From positions 186,001 through 250,000 of the forward strand of contig FLTS01000001.1 in NCBI GenBank assembly GCA_900078405.1: 64,000 nt of DNA, in the 5' to 3' direction. How positions within the stretch are numbered: the stretch's first letter is position 1; each line of letters starts with the position of its first letter. This document shows, piece after piece, positions 40,852-50,172 of the stretch. The notes under the pieces are model-generated. The model saw only the letters and a list, made by a program, of their open reading frames with translations. It ran no database searches and was not told the DNA's origin. This stretch comes from an uncultured Stenotrophomonas sp. (lineage in GTDB: Bacteria > Pseudomonadota > Gammaproteobacteria > Xanthomonadales > Xanthomonadaceae). Position numbers and translations under genes: made by a program.

Positions 40852-42383
40852 CAACATTCACGCTTCATACCCTGCCGCGCCGTGCCCGGCCGCTGCTGCC
40901 GTCGGCGCTGGTGCTGGCGCTGGCTGCCTGCGCCAGCAGCGGTGGCCTGCAACCGCAGGGCCGGTTGCTCGATGCCGACACCCTGCACAGCGAACGCACC
41001 CTGGCCACCAGCGACCTGGCCGTGGCCGGTTTCCCGGCCAGGGATTGGTGGCGCGGTTTCGGCGACCCGCAACTCGATGCGCTGGTCGCCGAGGCGCTGG
41101 CCGGCCATCCGAGCCTGGACGCAGCCGACGCGCGCCTGCGCCAGGCTCAGGCGCAGGCCGGCATCGCCCATGCCGACCGCCTGCCGAGCCTGTCCGTATC
41201 CGGTGGCTATACCGGCGTGCGCCTGCCCGAGTCGATGGTCGGCGACGAGATGGGCGGCCACTACCTGGGCAGCGGCCAGGTGGCGTTCGATTTCAGCTAC
41301 GGCTTCGACCTGTGGGGCGGCAAGCGCGCCAGTTGGGAAGCGGCCGTGGATGGCGTGCATGCCGCCACCATCGATGCCCAGGCTGCGCGCCTGAACCTGT
41401 CGGCCGGCGTCGTCCGTGCCTATGTCGAGCTCGACCGCGCCTGGCAGGCCAACGACGTCGCCGAGCAGGAGCTGGAGCGCGCGGGCAAGACGCTGCAACT
41501 GGTGCGCCAGCGCCGTGCCGCCGGCATCGACAGCGCATTGCAGGTGCGCCAGGCCGAAGCCCGCATCCCCGCCGCGCAGCAGCAGCTGCAGGCGGCGCAG
41601 CAGCAGATCGACGCGGCCCGCACCGCGCTGGCCGCGCTGCTCGGGCGGGGGCCGGACCGCGGCCTGAGCATCGAGCGCCCGCAGGCGTTGAACGCCGCCG
41701 CATTGCAACTGCCCGGCGTGCTGCCCAGCGAACTGCTGGGCCGGCGCCCGGACGTGGTGGCCGCGCGCTGGCGGGTGGAAGCGGCCGGCAAGCAGGTCAA
41801 GGTGGCCGAAACCCGCTTTTATCCCAGCTTCAACCTCACCGCACTGGCCGGTGTGGTCGCCCCCGGCGTCGGCGACCTGCTCGAGAGCAGCTCCACCTTC
41901 GCCTACCTCGGCCCGGCACTGAGCCTGCCGATCTTCGACGGCGGCCGCCTGCGCGCCAACCTGGCCGGCGCCGACGCGCAATACGACCTGGCCGTGGCCG
42001 GCTACAACCAGACCGTGATCGATGCGCTGCACGAGGTGGCCGACCAGGTCAATTCGCCGCCCAGCGACTTGACCTGGGCCGAGGTGGCCGACCAGGTCAA
42101 CGCGGTGCGCTCGCTGGAGCAGCAGGTGCAGTCGCAGCAGCAGGCGGTGGACAGCGCCGGCGCGGCCTTCGACCTGGCCGGGCAGCGCTACCGCGCCGGC
42201 ATCGGCAGCTACCTGGACGTGCTCGGCGCACAGGCGCAACTGCTGGCCGCGCAACAGTTGCAGGTCGCGCTGCACGCCCAGCGCCTGCTGGCCGCGGCAA
42301 GGCTGAGCCAGGCGCTGGGTGGCGGCTTCGAGCCGGACGCCGACGCGCGCCTTTCCCATTCCTCCGTATCACCGCATTCCTGA
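40848..42383 (+). CDS. emrC: Outer membrane efflux lipoprotein EmrC (in-frame 16-residue duplication)
   Basis: NodT/TolC-type outer membrane channel. 511 residues with a lipobox (LVLALAACASS) and two OEP repeats of long helices and beta-strands (FGDPQLDALVAEALAGHPSLDAADARLRQAQAQ; LLGRRPDVVAARWRVEAAGKQVKVAETRFYPSFNL). Near the C-terminus EVADQVNSPPSDLTWAEVADQVNAV contains a 48-bp repeat unit with a 21-bp perfect direct repeat at 42032 and 42080; without it the protein reads LHEVADQVNAVRSLEQQ, as in relatives. The extra segment would lie in a periplasmic helix. Confidence 0.92.
   Translation: MTTFTLHTLPRRARPLLPSALVLALAACASSGGLQPQGRLLDADTLHSERTLATSDLAVAGFPARDWWRGFGDPQLDALVAEALAGHPSLDAADARLRQAQAQAGIAHADRLPSLSVSGGYTGVRLPESMVGDEMGGHYLGSGQVAFDFSYGFDLWGGKRASWEAAVDGVHAATIDAQAARLNLSAGVVRAYVELDRAWQANDVAEQELERAGKTLQLVRQRRAAGIDSALQVRQAEARIPAAQQQLQAAQQQIDAARTALAALLGRGPDRGLSIERPQALNAAALQLPGVLPSELLGRRPDVVAARWRVEAAGKQVKVAETRFYPSFNLTALAGVVAPGVGDLLESSSTFAYLGPALSLPIFDGGRLRANLAGADAQYDLAVAGYNQTVIDALHEVADQVNSPPSDLTWAEVADQVNAVRSLEQQVQSQQQAVDSAGAAFDLAGQRYRAGIGSYLDVLGAQAQLLAAQQLQVALHAQRLLAAARLSQALGGGFEPDADARLSHSSVSPHS
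42032..42100. repeat. 48-bp insert in emrC with 21-bp direct repeats
   Basis: Copies at 42032-42052 and 42080-42100 are identical and mismatched outside. The insert also holds a 9-bp inverted repeat (CCAGGTCAA / TTGACCTGG). In frame, 16 codons. Confidence 0.85.
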
Positions 42384-42393
42384 AAGTTTCCCC

Positions 42394-43575
42394 ATGACTC
42401 AGACTTCCACAACTCCCCAAGCCCCCGTCACTTCCAGCCGCCGTGGCCGCCTGCTGCGTGGGCTGCTGGCCATCATCGTGCTGCTGCTGGCGGCATTCGC
42501 ACTGTGGTATTTCGCTTTCGGCCGCTGGTTCGAGGAAACCGACGACGCCTACGTGCAGGGCAACCAGGTGCAGATCACCCCGCAGGTGGCCGGTACCGTG
42601 GTCGCCATCGCCGCCGACGACGGCATGCGCGTGGAGCAGGGCCAGTTGCTGGTGCAGCTCGACCCGGCCGACACCGAAGTGGCGTTGCAGCAGGCCGAGG
42701 CCAATCTCGCCCGCACCGTGCGCCAGGTGCGCGGCCTGTACCGCAGTGTCGAAGGCGCGCAGGCCGAGTTGAACGCGCGCCAGGTCAGCCTGAAGCGCGC
42801 CCGCGACGACTTTGCCCGGCGCAAGGACCTGGCCGCCACCGGCGCGATCTCCAACGAGGAGCTGGCCCACGCCCGCGACGAGCTGGCCGCGGCCGAAGCT
42901 GCCGTGGCCGGTTCGCGCGAAACCTTCGAGCGTAGTCGCGCGCTGGTGGACGACACCGTGGTTGCCACCCAGCCGGATGTGCAGGCCGCCGCCGCGCAGT
43001 TGCGCCAGGCGTGGCTCAACAACGCCCGCGCCGGCATCGTCGCGCCGGTCGCCGGCTATGTCGCGCGGCGTTCGGTGCAGGTCGGCCAGCGCGTCGCGCC
43101 CGGCGCGACGCTGATGAACGTGGTGCCGTTGAACCAGGTGTGGGTAGAGGCCAACTTCAAGGAGGGCCAGCTGCGGCACATGCGTCTGGGCCAGGAAGTG
43201 GAGCTGCGTTCGGACCTGTATGGCAGCGAGGTGACATTCAAGGGCCGCATCGCCAGCCTCGGGCTGGGCACCGGTTCTGCGTTCTCGCTGCTGCCGGCAC
43301 AGAATGCCAGCGGCAACTGGATAAAGATCGTGCAGCGCGTGCCGGTGCGCATTGCCATCGATGAAAAGCAGTTGGCCGAACACCCGCTGCGCATCGGCCT
43401 GTCGATGCAGGCCGAGGTGAGCCTGCGCGACCAGAGCGGCGAGGTGCTGCCTGCCAAGCCGGCCGAGGGCAACGTGTTCGACACCGACGTCTACGCCAAA
43501 CAATTGCATGACGCCGATGCGGCGATCGGCCGCATCATCCACGACAACCTGCCGCGGCAGGCCCGGGCCGGCTGA
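42394..43575 (+). CDS. emrA: Membrane fusion protein EmrA
   Basis: Periplasmic adaptor linking EmrB to EmrC. 393 residues from ATG 42394 with one N-terminal membrane helix (LLRGLLAIIVLLLAAFALWYFAF), a split biotinyl-lipoyl domain (TDDAYVQGNQVQITPQVAGTVVAIAADDGMRVEQGQLLVQLD and ARAGIVAPVAGYVARRSVQVGQRV), a long coiled-coil hairpin between them, and the beta-barrel part (NQVWVEANFKEGQL). It is 10 bp after emrC. Confidence 0.94.
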   Translation: MTQTSTTPQAPVTSSRRGRLLRGLLAIIVLLLAAFALWYFAFGRWFEETDDAYVQGNQVQITPQVAGTVVAIAADDGMRVEQGQLLVQLDPADTEVALQQAEANLARTVRQVRGLYRSVEGAQAELNARQVSLKRARDDFARRKDLAATGAISNEELAHARDELAAAEAAVAGSRETFERSRALVDDTVVATQPDVQAAAAQLRQAWLNNARAGIVAPVAGYVARRSVQVGQRVAPGATLMNVVPLNQVWVEANFKEGQLRHMRLGQEVELRSDLYGSEVTFKGRIASLGLGTGSAFSLLPAQNASGNWIKIVQRVPVRIAIDEKQLAEHPLRIGLSMQAEVSLRDQSGEVLPAKPAEGNVFDTDVYAKQLHDADAAIGRIIHDNLPRQARAG

Positions 43576-43586
43576 GGCGACACCCC

Positions 43587-45221
43587 ATGTCCGCTCAAGC
43601 TCCAGCCGCGCCCGCCACGCCGGGTGCGCCGGCTGCCGGTTTCGCGCCGCCCAGCGTCGCGCTGTGCACCGTCGGCCTGGCGATGGCCTCGTTCATGCAG
43701 GTGCTCGACACCACCATCGCCAACGTGGCGTGCCGTGCGCGCGAGACGGTCAGCCTGTCGGTGCTGGACACCACCATCGCCAACGTCTCGCTGCCGGCCA
43801 TTTCCGGCAATCTCGGCGCCAGCTCGCAGCAGGCCACCTGGGTCATCACTTCGTTCGCGGTCAGCACCGCCATCGCGCTGCCGCTGACCGGCTGGCTCAG
43901 CCGCCGCTTCGGCGAGACCCGGTTGTTCATCTGGGCCACGCTGGCCTTCACCGTCGCCTCGCTGCTGTGTGGGCTGGCGCAGAGCATGGGCATGCTGGTG
44001 GTGTCGCGGGCGTTGCAGGGTTTCGTCGCCGGGCCGATGTACCCGATCACCCAGTCGCTGCTGGTGTCGATCTACCCGCGCGAGAAACGCGGGCATGCGC
44101 TGGCGCTGCTGGCAATGGTCACCGTGGTCGCGCCGATCGCCGGGCCGATCCTCGGCGGCTGGATCACCGACAACTACAGCTGGGAATGGATCTTCCTGAT
44201 CAACGTGCCGCTGGGCGTGTTCGCCGCGCTGGTGGTCGGCAGCCAGCTCAAGGGCCGGCCCGAGCAGATCGAGAAGCCGAAGATGGATTACGTCGGCCTG
44301 ATCACCCTGGTGATCGGCGTCGGTGCGCTGCAACTGGTGCTGGACCTGGGCAACGACGAGGACTGGTTCTCTTCGACGAAGATCGTGGTGCTCAGCTGCG
44401 TGTCGGTGGTGGCGCTGGCGGTGTTCCTGATCTGGGAGCTGACCGACAAGGATCCCATCGTCGACCTGCGCCTGTTCCGCCACCGCAACTTCCGCGCCGG
44501 CACGCTGGCGCTGGTGGTGGCCTATGCGGCGTTCTTCAGCGTGGCGCTGCTGATCCCGTTGTGGCTGCAGCGCGACATGGGCTACACCGCGATATGGGCG
44601 GGCCTGGCAACCGCGCCGATCGGCATCCTGCCGGTGATCCTGACCCCGTTCGTCGGCAAGTATGCCGGTCGCTACGACATGCGCATGCTGGCCTCCATCG
44701 CCTTCGTGTTCCTGTCGCTGACCAGCTTCCTGCGCTCGGGCTTCAACCTGCAGGTGGATTTCCAGCACGTGGCCGGGGTGCAGCTGCTGATGGGCGTGGG
44801 CGTGGCGCTGTTCTTCATGCCGGTGCTGCAGATCCTGCTGTCGGACCTGGACGGGCGCGAGATCGCCGCCGGCTCGGGTCTGGCCACCTTCCTGCGCACC
44901 CTGGGTGGCAGCTTCGCCGCCTCGCTGACCACCTGGCTGTGGGCGCACCGCACCCAGGAGCACCATGCGCACCTGACCGAGCACATCTCGGCCTACACGC
45001 CGGGCATGCAGGAGCAGGTGGCGGCGCTGGGGCAGGGCGATCTGCAGCACGGCGCGGCGCTGCTCAACACGATGATCAACCACCAGGCCTCGCAGATGGG
45101 CTTCAACGACATCTTCTACCTGCTCGGCTGGGTGTTCCTGGCGATCATCGCCTTCCTGTGGCTGGCCAGGCCGCCGTTCGGCGCGGGTGCCGGCAGCGCC
45201 GCTTCTGCCGGCGGGCATTGA
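43587..45221 (+). CDS. emrB: MFS drug efflux transporter EmrB (in-frame 20-residue duplication)
   Basis: DHA2 family proton/drug antiporter of 14 predicted membrane helices, 544 residues. Motifs: MQVLDTTIANV in helix 1, GWLSRRFGETRLFI (motif A), GFVAGPMYPITQSLL and the motif-C-like VTVVAPIAGPILGGWITDNYSWEWIFLINVPLG. Helix 1 is doubled: VLDTTIANVACRARETVSLS then VLDTTIANVSLPAISGNLG, a 60-bp unit with a perfect 20-bp direct repeat. As written this would damage the first helix; removal gives a standard 524-residue EmrB. Confidence 0.93.
   Translation: MSAQAPAAPATPGAPAAGFAPPSVALCTVGLAMASFMQVLDTTIANVACRARETVSLSVLDTTIANVSLPAISGNLGASSQQATWVITSFAVSTAIALPLTGWLSRRFGETRLFIWATLAFTVASLLCGLAQSMGMLVVSRALQGFVAGPMYPITQSLLVSIYPREKRGHALALLAMVTVVAPIAGPILGGWITDNYSWEWIFLINVPLGVFAALVVGSQLKGRPEQIEKPKMDYVGLITLVIGVGALQLVLDLGNDEDWFSSTKIVVLSCVSVVALAVFLIWELTDKDPIVDLRLFRHRNFRAGTLALVVAYAAFFSVALLIPLWLQRDMGYTAIWAGLATAPIGILPVILTPFVGKYAGRYDMRMLASIAFVFLSLTSFLRSGFNLQVDFQHVAGVQLLMGVGVALFFMPVLQILLSDLDGREIAAGSGLATFLRTLGGSFAASLTTWLWAHRTQEHHAHLTEHISAYTPGMQEQVAALGQGDLQHGAALLNTMINHQASQMGFNDIFYLLGWVFLAIIAFLWLARPPFGAGAGSAASAGGH
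43707..43786. repeat. 60-bp insert in emrB with 20-bp direct repeats
   Basis: GACACCACCATCGCCAACGT occurs at 43707-43726 and 43767-43786 and is mismatched on both sides. An 8-bp inverted repeat (GCGAGACG / CGTCTCGC) joins the insert to the sequence after it. In frame. Confidence 0.85.
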
Positions 45222-45227
45222 ATTACC

Positions 45228-45295
45228 GTAGGAGCGACGCAAGTCGCGACCGGGTTTTCTCGGCAAAGCCCGGTCGCGACTTGCGTCGCTCCTAC
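45228..45295. repeat. REPIN-like GTAG palindrome pair
   Basis: 27-nt perfect arms at 45228-45254 and 45269-45295, each GTAGGAGCGACGCAAGTCGC... and complement, loop 14 nt. It follows emrB by 6 bp and could end or stabilise the emrRCAB mRNA. Confidence 0.87.
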
Positions 45296-45335
45296 AGGCA
45301 TTAGGGGGGTGTCGGTACAGGGAATGCCGGAAACG

Positions 45336-45359
45336 AAAAAACCCGCTTTCGCGGGTTTT
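45336..45359 (-). terminator. Terminator of the second tRNA-Leu
   Basis: AAAACCCGC-TTT-CGCGGGTTTT-type hairpin; on the minus strand it ends in a T run 15 bp after the tRNA. Confidence 0.85.
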
Positions 45360-45374
45360 CGTCTATTTGAGTCG

Positions 45375-45459
<85 letters not shown>

Positions 45460-45607
45460 GACTCAGGAGGAGAATTATGCGGGTGTATGCAGCTGGCGTC
45501 AACAGGCAGTATGGCCTGCCGGCCGGCGCCGGAACGAAAATCCGCCGGGAGCGGATCTGGCCTCGCATGTCGATGGCCGAATGGTCGCGGCCGCGGAGGG
45601 CATACAA

Positions 45608-45633
45608 CAAAAAACCCGCTTTCGCGGGTTTTT
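45608..45633 (-). terminator. Terminator-like hairpin between the tRNA-Leu copies
   Basis: Same hairpin as at 45336-45359 (ACCCGC-TTTC-GCGGGT) with T runs on both sides. It lies right after the upstream tRNA copy, so each copy carries its own. Confidence 0.83.
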
Positions 45634-45647
45634 GTCTGTTTGAGTCG

Positions 45648-45732
<85 letters not shown>

Positions 45733-45832
45733 GACTCAGGGCGCGCATTGTGCGCGTTGGGCATGGGGGTGTCAACGGTTTTTCGGCTGGTACACGCTTC
45801 GATACGGGTGCAGGCGCTACCATGGCCAACCA

Positions 45833-48292
45833 ATGAAGAACAAAAAGACCACCGGGGCCGGCAAGGCCCCCACGTCCGCCGCCGGCCGCAAGCCGGGCAA
45901 GGCGCCGGCCAAGCCACGCAAGGCCGCCAAGCTGCCGCCGTGGATGCCGGATGTCGCGGCCGCCCCGGCCAAGCCCAAGAGCGGCAGGAACAAGCCCGGG
46001 AACGGCGCGTCGCCGCAGAGCTTCGTGCGTGGCCGCCGTGCCAAGCCCTTGTTCGACGACCCGCAGGCTGCGCGCGAGGCCGAGCGCTACGAGAACCCCA
46101 TCGCCAGCCGCGAGGCGATCCTGCAACTGCTCGATCGCTGTGACGGGCCGCGCAACGCTCAGGAAATCGGTGAACTGCTGGGGCTGACCGAACCGGATCG
46201 CGCCGACGCGCTGGGCAAGCGGCTGGGCGCGATGGTGCGCGACGGGCAACTGGTGCAGAACCGCCGTGGCGGCTTCGCCCCGGTGCTGGTGACCAACCTG
46301 ATCCCCGGCACGGTCATCGCCAACCCGGAAGGCTTCGGCTTCCTGCGCCCGGACGAGGGCGGCGACGACCTGTTCCTGCCGCCGTATGAAATGCGCAAGG
46401 TGCTGCACGGCGACCGTGCGCTGGCCAACGTCACCGGCATCGACCGCCGCGGCCGCCGCGAAGGCAGCATCGCGCGCGTGCTGGAGCGTGGCGTCAGCCG
46501 CCTGATCGGCCATTACAGCGTCGAGCTGGGCATCAACTACGTGGTGCCCGACGACAAGCGCATCCAGCGCAGCATCCAGATCCCGGCCGACGCCACCGGC
46601 GGTGCGAAGGATGGCCAGCTGGTGGTGTGCGAACTCACCCAGGCCCCGGATTCGCGCCGCCCGCCCATCGGCAGGATCATCGCCGTGCTCGGCGACAAGC
46701 TCACTCCGTCGCTGGTGGTGGAAACCGCGATCCACGGCCACAACCTGCCGCACGAATTCCCGCCGGAGGTGCTGGACGAAGCCACCGCCATCCCGATGAC
46801 GGTGGAGCCCTCGATGATCGGCGGCCGTGTCGACCTGCGGCAAATGCCGCTGGTGACCATCGACGGCGAGGACGCCAAGGACTTCGACGACGCGGTGTTC
46901 TGCGAGCCGAACCGCGACGGCTTCCGGCTGGTGGTCGCCATCGCCGACGTGTCGCACTACGTGCGCCCCGGCACGCCGCTGGACGACGAGGCGCAGAAGC
47001 GCGCGACCTCGGTGTATTTCCCCGGCTACGTGGTGCCGATGCTGCCGGAGACGTTGTCCAACGGCATCTGCTCGCTGCGGCCGAAGGAAGACCGCATGTG
47101 CTTCGTCTGCGACATGCAGATAGACCGCAAGGGTGAGGTGACCGGCTCGCGTTTCTACGAAGCAGTGATGAACTCGCATGCGCGCCTGACCTACACGCAG
47201 GTGTGGAAGGCGGTGGGCGAGGACGATACGCAGGCGCAGGGCGAAATCGGCGCGCAACTGCCGCAGGTGCAGCGCCTGCACCAGCTGTACGAAGTGCTGG
47301 CGAAAGCACGTACGCGGCGTGGCGCCATCGAATTCGAATCCAGCGAAGTGCGCTTCGTGCTGGACAACCGTGGTGAGGTCACGCAGGCCGGCATGCTGGC
47401 GCGCAACGACGCGCACAAGCTGATCGAGGAATGCATGATCGCCGCCAACGTGCAGGCCGCGCGCCACCTGCTGGCTGCGCACGTTCCCGCGCCGTACCGC
47501 GTGCACGAGCGCCCGCCGGAATCCAAGTACGCCGATCTGCTGGAGTTCCTCAAGGAATTCAAGCTCAGCCTGCCGGCATGGAACAAGGTGCAGCCGGGCG
47601 ACTACACCAAGTTGCTGAAGAAGGTGCGCGAGCGCCCGGATGCCGCGCTGCTGGAATCGGTGCTGCTGCGCAGCCAGTCGATGGCGGTGTATTCGCCGGA
47701 CAACAACGGCCACTTTGGCCTGGCGCTGGACGCCTATGCGCACTTCACTTCGCCGATCCGCCGCTACCCGGACCTGCTGGTGCACCGCGCGATCAAGTAC
47801 GCGCTGACCGGCCGTGCGCCGGAGAAGTACCTCTACACCCCGCGCGAAATGGCGGTGCTGGCGCTGCAATGCTCCGAGCGCGAGCGCCGCGCCGACGAGG
47901 CCGAGCGCGAGGTGGACGAGCGCTTCCGCGCGGCATGGATGGAGAAGCACGTCGGCGGCCAGTTCGACGGCGTCATCAGCGGCGTGACCAGCTTCGGCCT
48001 GTTCGTGGAACTGGACGAATCCAAGGTCAACGGGCTGGTGCACGTCACCCAGCTGCCGCACGACTATTACCAGTTCGACCCGATCCGCAAGACGCTCACC
48101 GGCGACCGCCACGGCAACCAGTTCCGCCTCGGCGACCGCGTGCGCATCCTCGTGCTCAAGGCCAGCATGGAGGAGCGCAAGATCGACTTCCGGCTGGTGG
48201 CCAAGCTGGATGGCGAGATCGCCGATGACGCCGGCTTGCCACCGTTGCCGCCGCGTGGCAGGCCGGCCAAGCGGGCGAAGCAGAAATATTGA
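45833..48292 (+). CDS. rnr: Ribonuclease R
   Basis: Processive 3'-5' exoribonuclease for structured RNA. 819 residues from ATG 45833. In order: a basic Lys/Pro/Ala-rich tail (MKNKKTTGAGKAPTSAAGRK... to about 65), an N-terminal helix-turn-helix (ILQLLDRCDGPRNAQEIGELLGL), cold-shock domains (GTVIANPEGFGFLRPDEGG), the RNB catalytic domain with DGEDAKDFDDAVFCEPNRDGF (Asp cluster), and a C-terminal S1 domain (FDGVISGVTSFGLFVELDESKVNGLVHV) followed by a short basic end. It is followed by rlmB, as in E. coli. Confidence 0.97.
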   Translation: MKNKKTTGAGKAPTSAAGRKPGKAPAKPRKAAKLPPWMPDVAAAPAKPKSGRNKPGNGASPQSFVRGRRAKPLFDDPQAAREAERYENPIASREAILQLLDRCDGPRNAQEIGELLGLTEPDRADALGKRLGAMVRDGQLVQNRRGGFAPVLVTNLIPGTVIANPEGFGFLRPDEGGDDLFLPPYEMRKVLHGDRALANVTGIDRRGRREGSIARVLERGVSRLIGHYSVELGINYVVPDDKRIQRSIQIPADATGGAKDGQLVVCELTQAPDSRRPPIGRIIAVLGDKLTPSLVVETAIHGHNLPHEFPPEVLDEATAIPMTVEPSMIGGRVDLRQMPLVTIDGEDAKDFDDAVFCEPNRDGFRLVVAIADVSHYVRPGTPLDDEAQKRATSVYFPGYVVPMLPETLSNGICSLRPKEDRMCFVCDMQIDRKGEVTGSRFYEAVMNSHARLTYTQVWKAVGEDDTQAQGEIGAQLPQVQRLHQLYEVLAKARTRRGAIEFESSEVRFVLDNRGEVTQAGMLARNDAHKLIEECMIAANVQAARHLLAAHVPAPYRVHERPPESKYADLLEFLKEFKLSLPAWNKVQPGDYTKLLKKVRERPDAALLESVLLRSQSMAVYSPDNNGHFGLALDAYAHFTSPIRRYPDLLVHRAIKYALTGRAPEKYLYTPREMAVLALQCSERERRADEAEREVDERFRAAWMEKHVGGQFDGVISGVTSFGLFVELDESKVNGLVHVTQLPHDYYQFDPIRKTLTGDRHGNQFRLGDRVRILVLKASMEERKIDFRLVAKLDGEIADDAGLPPLPPRGRPAKRAKQKY

Positions 48293-48509
48293 AAGCAGGA
48301 ACGAGTGCAGAGGAACGAGTGAAGGAAACAGCCTTGCCCGACCAACGGTCGGGCACCACCGGGCAAGATGAAGCCTGATACCGGTGGGTGCCGACCATTG
48401 GCCGGCACTGCTTTTGTTTCTGCCTTTGCTTTACTCGTTCCTCTTTCCTCTGCACTCGTTTCTGGCCGCAAGCCCACCATTCCCCATTCCCAACTCCCCA
48501 TTCCCCGCA
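48293..48509. repeat. Repeat-filled gap between rnr and rlmB
   Basis: Contains an inverted doublet of GCCCGACC-AAC-GGTCGGGC (48336-48354) and GTGCCGACC-ATT-GGCCGGCAC (48388-48408), nested between GGAACGAGTGCAGAGGAACG (starting near 48298) and its near complement at about 48433-48458. It is followed by CCCCATTCCC-type heptad repeats running up to the rlmB start. No gene is visible. Confidence 0.65.
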
Positions 48510-49256
48510 ATGAGCAAACAGAACCAATGGATCGTCGGCGTCAACGCCGTGGCCTCGTCGATCGAGAAGGACGCCGAGAACGTCCGTGAAGTATTGATCG
48601 AAGCCGGCAGCAAGAACCCGCGCTTGGTCGAGATCGAAGAGAACGCGCTGCGCAAGGGCATCGACGTGCGCAAGGTCAACGCGCAGGCGCTGGGCGGCGT
48701 GGCCGGGCAGGTGCGCCACCAGGGCGTGGCCGCGCGTTATGCCGCGGCCAAGCTGTGGGGCGAGAACGAACTGCAGGGCCTGGTCGAAGCGGCCGAGGGC
48801 AAGGCGCTGGTGCTGGTGCTGGACGAGGTACAGGACCCGCACAACCTCGGTGCCTGCCTGCGCAGCGCGGCGGCCGCCGGGGTCACCGCAGTGGTGATTC
48901 CCAAAGACAAGAGCGCGCCGGTCAACGCCACCGTGCGCAAGACCAGTGCCGGCGCCGCCGACCGCATCCCGGTGGTGGCGGTGACCAACCTGTCGCGTTG
49001 TTTGAAGGACATGCAGAAGCTGGGTGTGTGGATCTACGGACTGGCCGGCGAAGCGCAGCAGACCCTGCACCAGCTCGACCTGCGCGGCAACGTCGCGCTG
49101 GTGATGGGCGGCGAGGCCGATGGCCTGCGCCGGTTGACCCGCGAAACCTGCGACGGGCTGGTGCGCATCCCGATGCCGGGCGACATCGAGAGCCTGAACG
49201 TGTCGGTGGCCACCGGCGTGGCGCTGTTCGAGGCGGTGCGGCAGCGGTTGAGTTGA
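48510..49256 (+). CDS. rlmB: 23S rRNA (guanosine-2'-O-)-methyltransferase RlmB
   Basis: SPOUT-class methyltransferase of 23S rRNA G2251. 248 residues from ATG 48510 (MSKQNQWIVGVNAVASSIEKD). It has the small substrate-binding domain (LIEAGSKNPRLVEIEENALRKGIDV) and the SPOUT knot motifs LDEVQDPHNLGACLRSAAAAGV, NVALVMGGEADGLRRLTRETCD and RIPMPGDIESLNVSVATGVALFEAVRQ. The frame is open further upstream only through repeats. Confidence 0.95.
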   Translation: MSKQNQWIVGVNAVASSIEKDAENVREVLIEAGSKNPRLVEIEENALRKGIDVRKVNAQALGGVAGQVRHQGVAARYAAAKLWGENELQGLVEAAEGKALVLVLDEVQDPHNLGACLRSAAAAGVTAVVIPKDKSAPVNATVRKTSAGAADRIPVVAVTNLSRCLKDMQKLGVWIYGLAGEAQQTLHQLDLRGNVALVMGGEADGLRRLTRETCDGLVRIPMPGDIESLNVSVATGVALFEAVRQRLS

Positions 49257-49324
49257 GTTGAGTTTCCTTCTTCCTGCGGCCTCGCCCCGCTGGGAGGGGG
49301 GCTTCAGGCTTCAAGTCGCGCCTC

Positions 49325-50096
49325 TCAGGCGTGATCCAACGAGCTGGTCTCGTCGCGCTTCTCGCGCGGCGGCAGCGGGGCGTCGCCGTGCACCAGGAAC
49401 CACACGTTCTCGGCGATGTTGGTGGCGTGGTCGCCGATGCGTTCGAGCGCGCGGGCAATGAACATCGCCGAACGGATCATCTACATGGTCGCCGATGCGT
49501 TCGAGGTTCTTGGCCATGAACAGCAGATGCGTGCACGGGGTGATGTTGCGCGGGTCTTCCATCATGTAGGTGAGCAGCTCGCGGAACAGCGCGGTGTACT
49601 GCGCGTCCAGCCGCGCGTCGTCCTGGCGCAGCGCCAGCGCGGCGTCGGCGTCGTTGTCGCGGTAGGCCACCAGCGCGCGCTGTACCTGCTGCGCGGCGAG
49701 CCGGCCGAGGGCGCGCAGGCCTTGTACCTGCGGCATCGGTGGCACCATGGCCAGCGCGATGGAACGCTTGGCGACGTTGGCGGCGTAATCGCCGATGCGC
49801 TCGATGTCGGCCGGGATGCGCAGCCCGGCGAGGATCTCGCGCAGGTCGCGCGCCATCGGCCCGCGCAGCGCCAGGCGCATCACGTCATGGCTGATCTGCT
49901 GTTCCAGCGTGTCGATGGCCTCGTCGTTGGCGACGATGCGCCGGGCGGCCTTCTCGTCACGGCGTTCGATCACGTCCAGCGCGGCTTCGAGCTGGGCGAC
50001 GGACATTTCGCCCATGCGCACGATCTCGGCCACCAGGCGGTTCTGTTCTTCGTCGTAGCTTTTCACGATGTGGTCGTTGGGGAGGTTCATGGTCAT
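49325..50096 (-). pseudogene. phoU: Phosphate transport regulator PhoU, frame broken by a 58-bp insert
   Basis: Negative regulator linking the Pst transporter to PhoR/PhoB. Two three-helix bundles are visible (MNLPNDHIVKSYDEEQNRLV..., PADIERIGDYAANVAKRSI, MMEDPRNITPCTHLLFMAKNLERIGDH). After the second ERIGDH the frame shifts; the proper C-terminus ATNIAENVWFLVHGDAPLPPREKRDETSSLDHA continues in another frame to TGA 49325. A 58-bp unit bounded by a 20-bp direct repeat causes the shift; without it PhoU is 237 residues (235 from ATG 50090). Last gene of the pst operon. Confidence 0.9.
49428..49505. repeat. 58-bp insert in phoU with 20-bp direct repeats
   Basis: TGGTCGCCGATGCGTTCGAG occurs at 49428-49447 and 49486-49505, mismatched outside. 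On the plus strand the middle reads MNIAERIIYMV, a PhoU-like peptide reversed relative to the gene; the adjoining minus-strand part reads IARALERIGDH, another PhoU version. Confidence 0.88.
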
Positions 50097-50172
50097 GGGT
50101 CCGTTGGATTCGTTCGATGTCGCCGCGGCCGTCCCTGATGCTGCATTGCCGGCTGCGGCCGGGCGCGGCCAC

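Noticed and set aside
45822..45833. ATG at 45822 as start of rnr
   Set aside because: It runs ATG GCC AAC CAA TGA, a three-residue dead end; ATG 45833 begins the RNase R frame.
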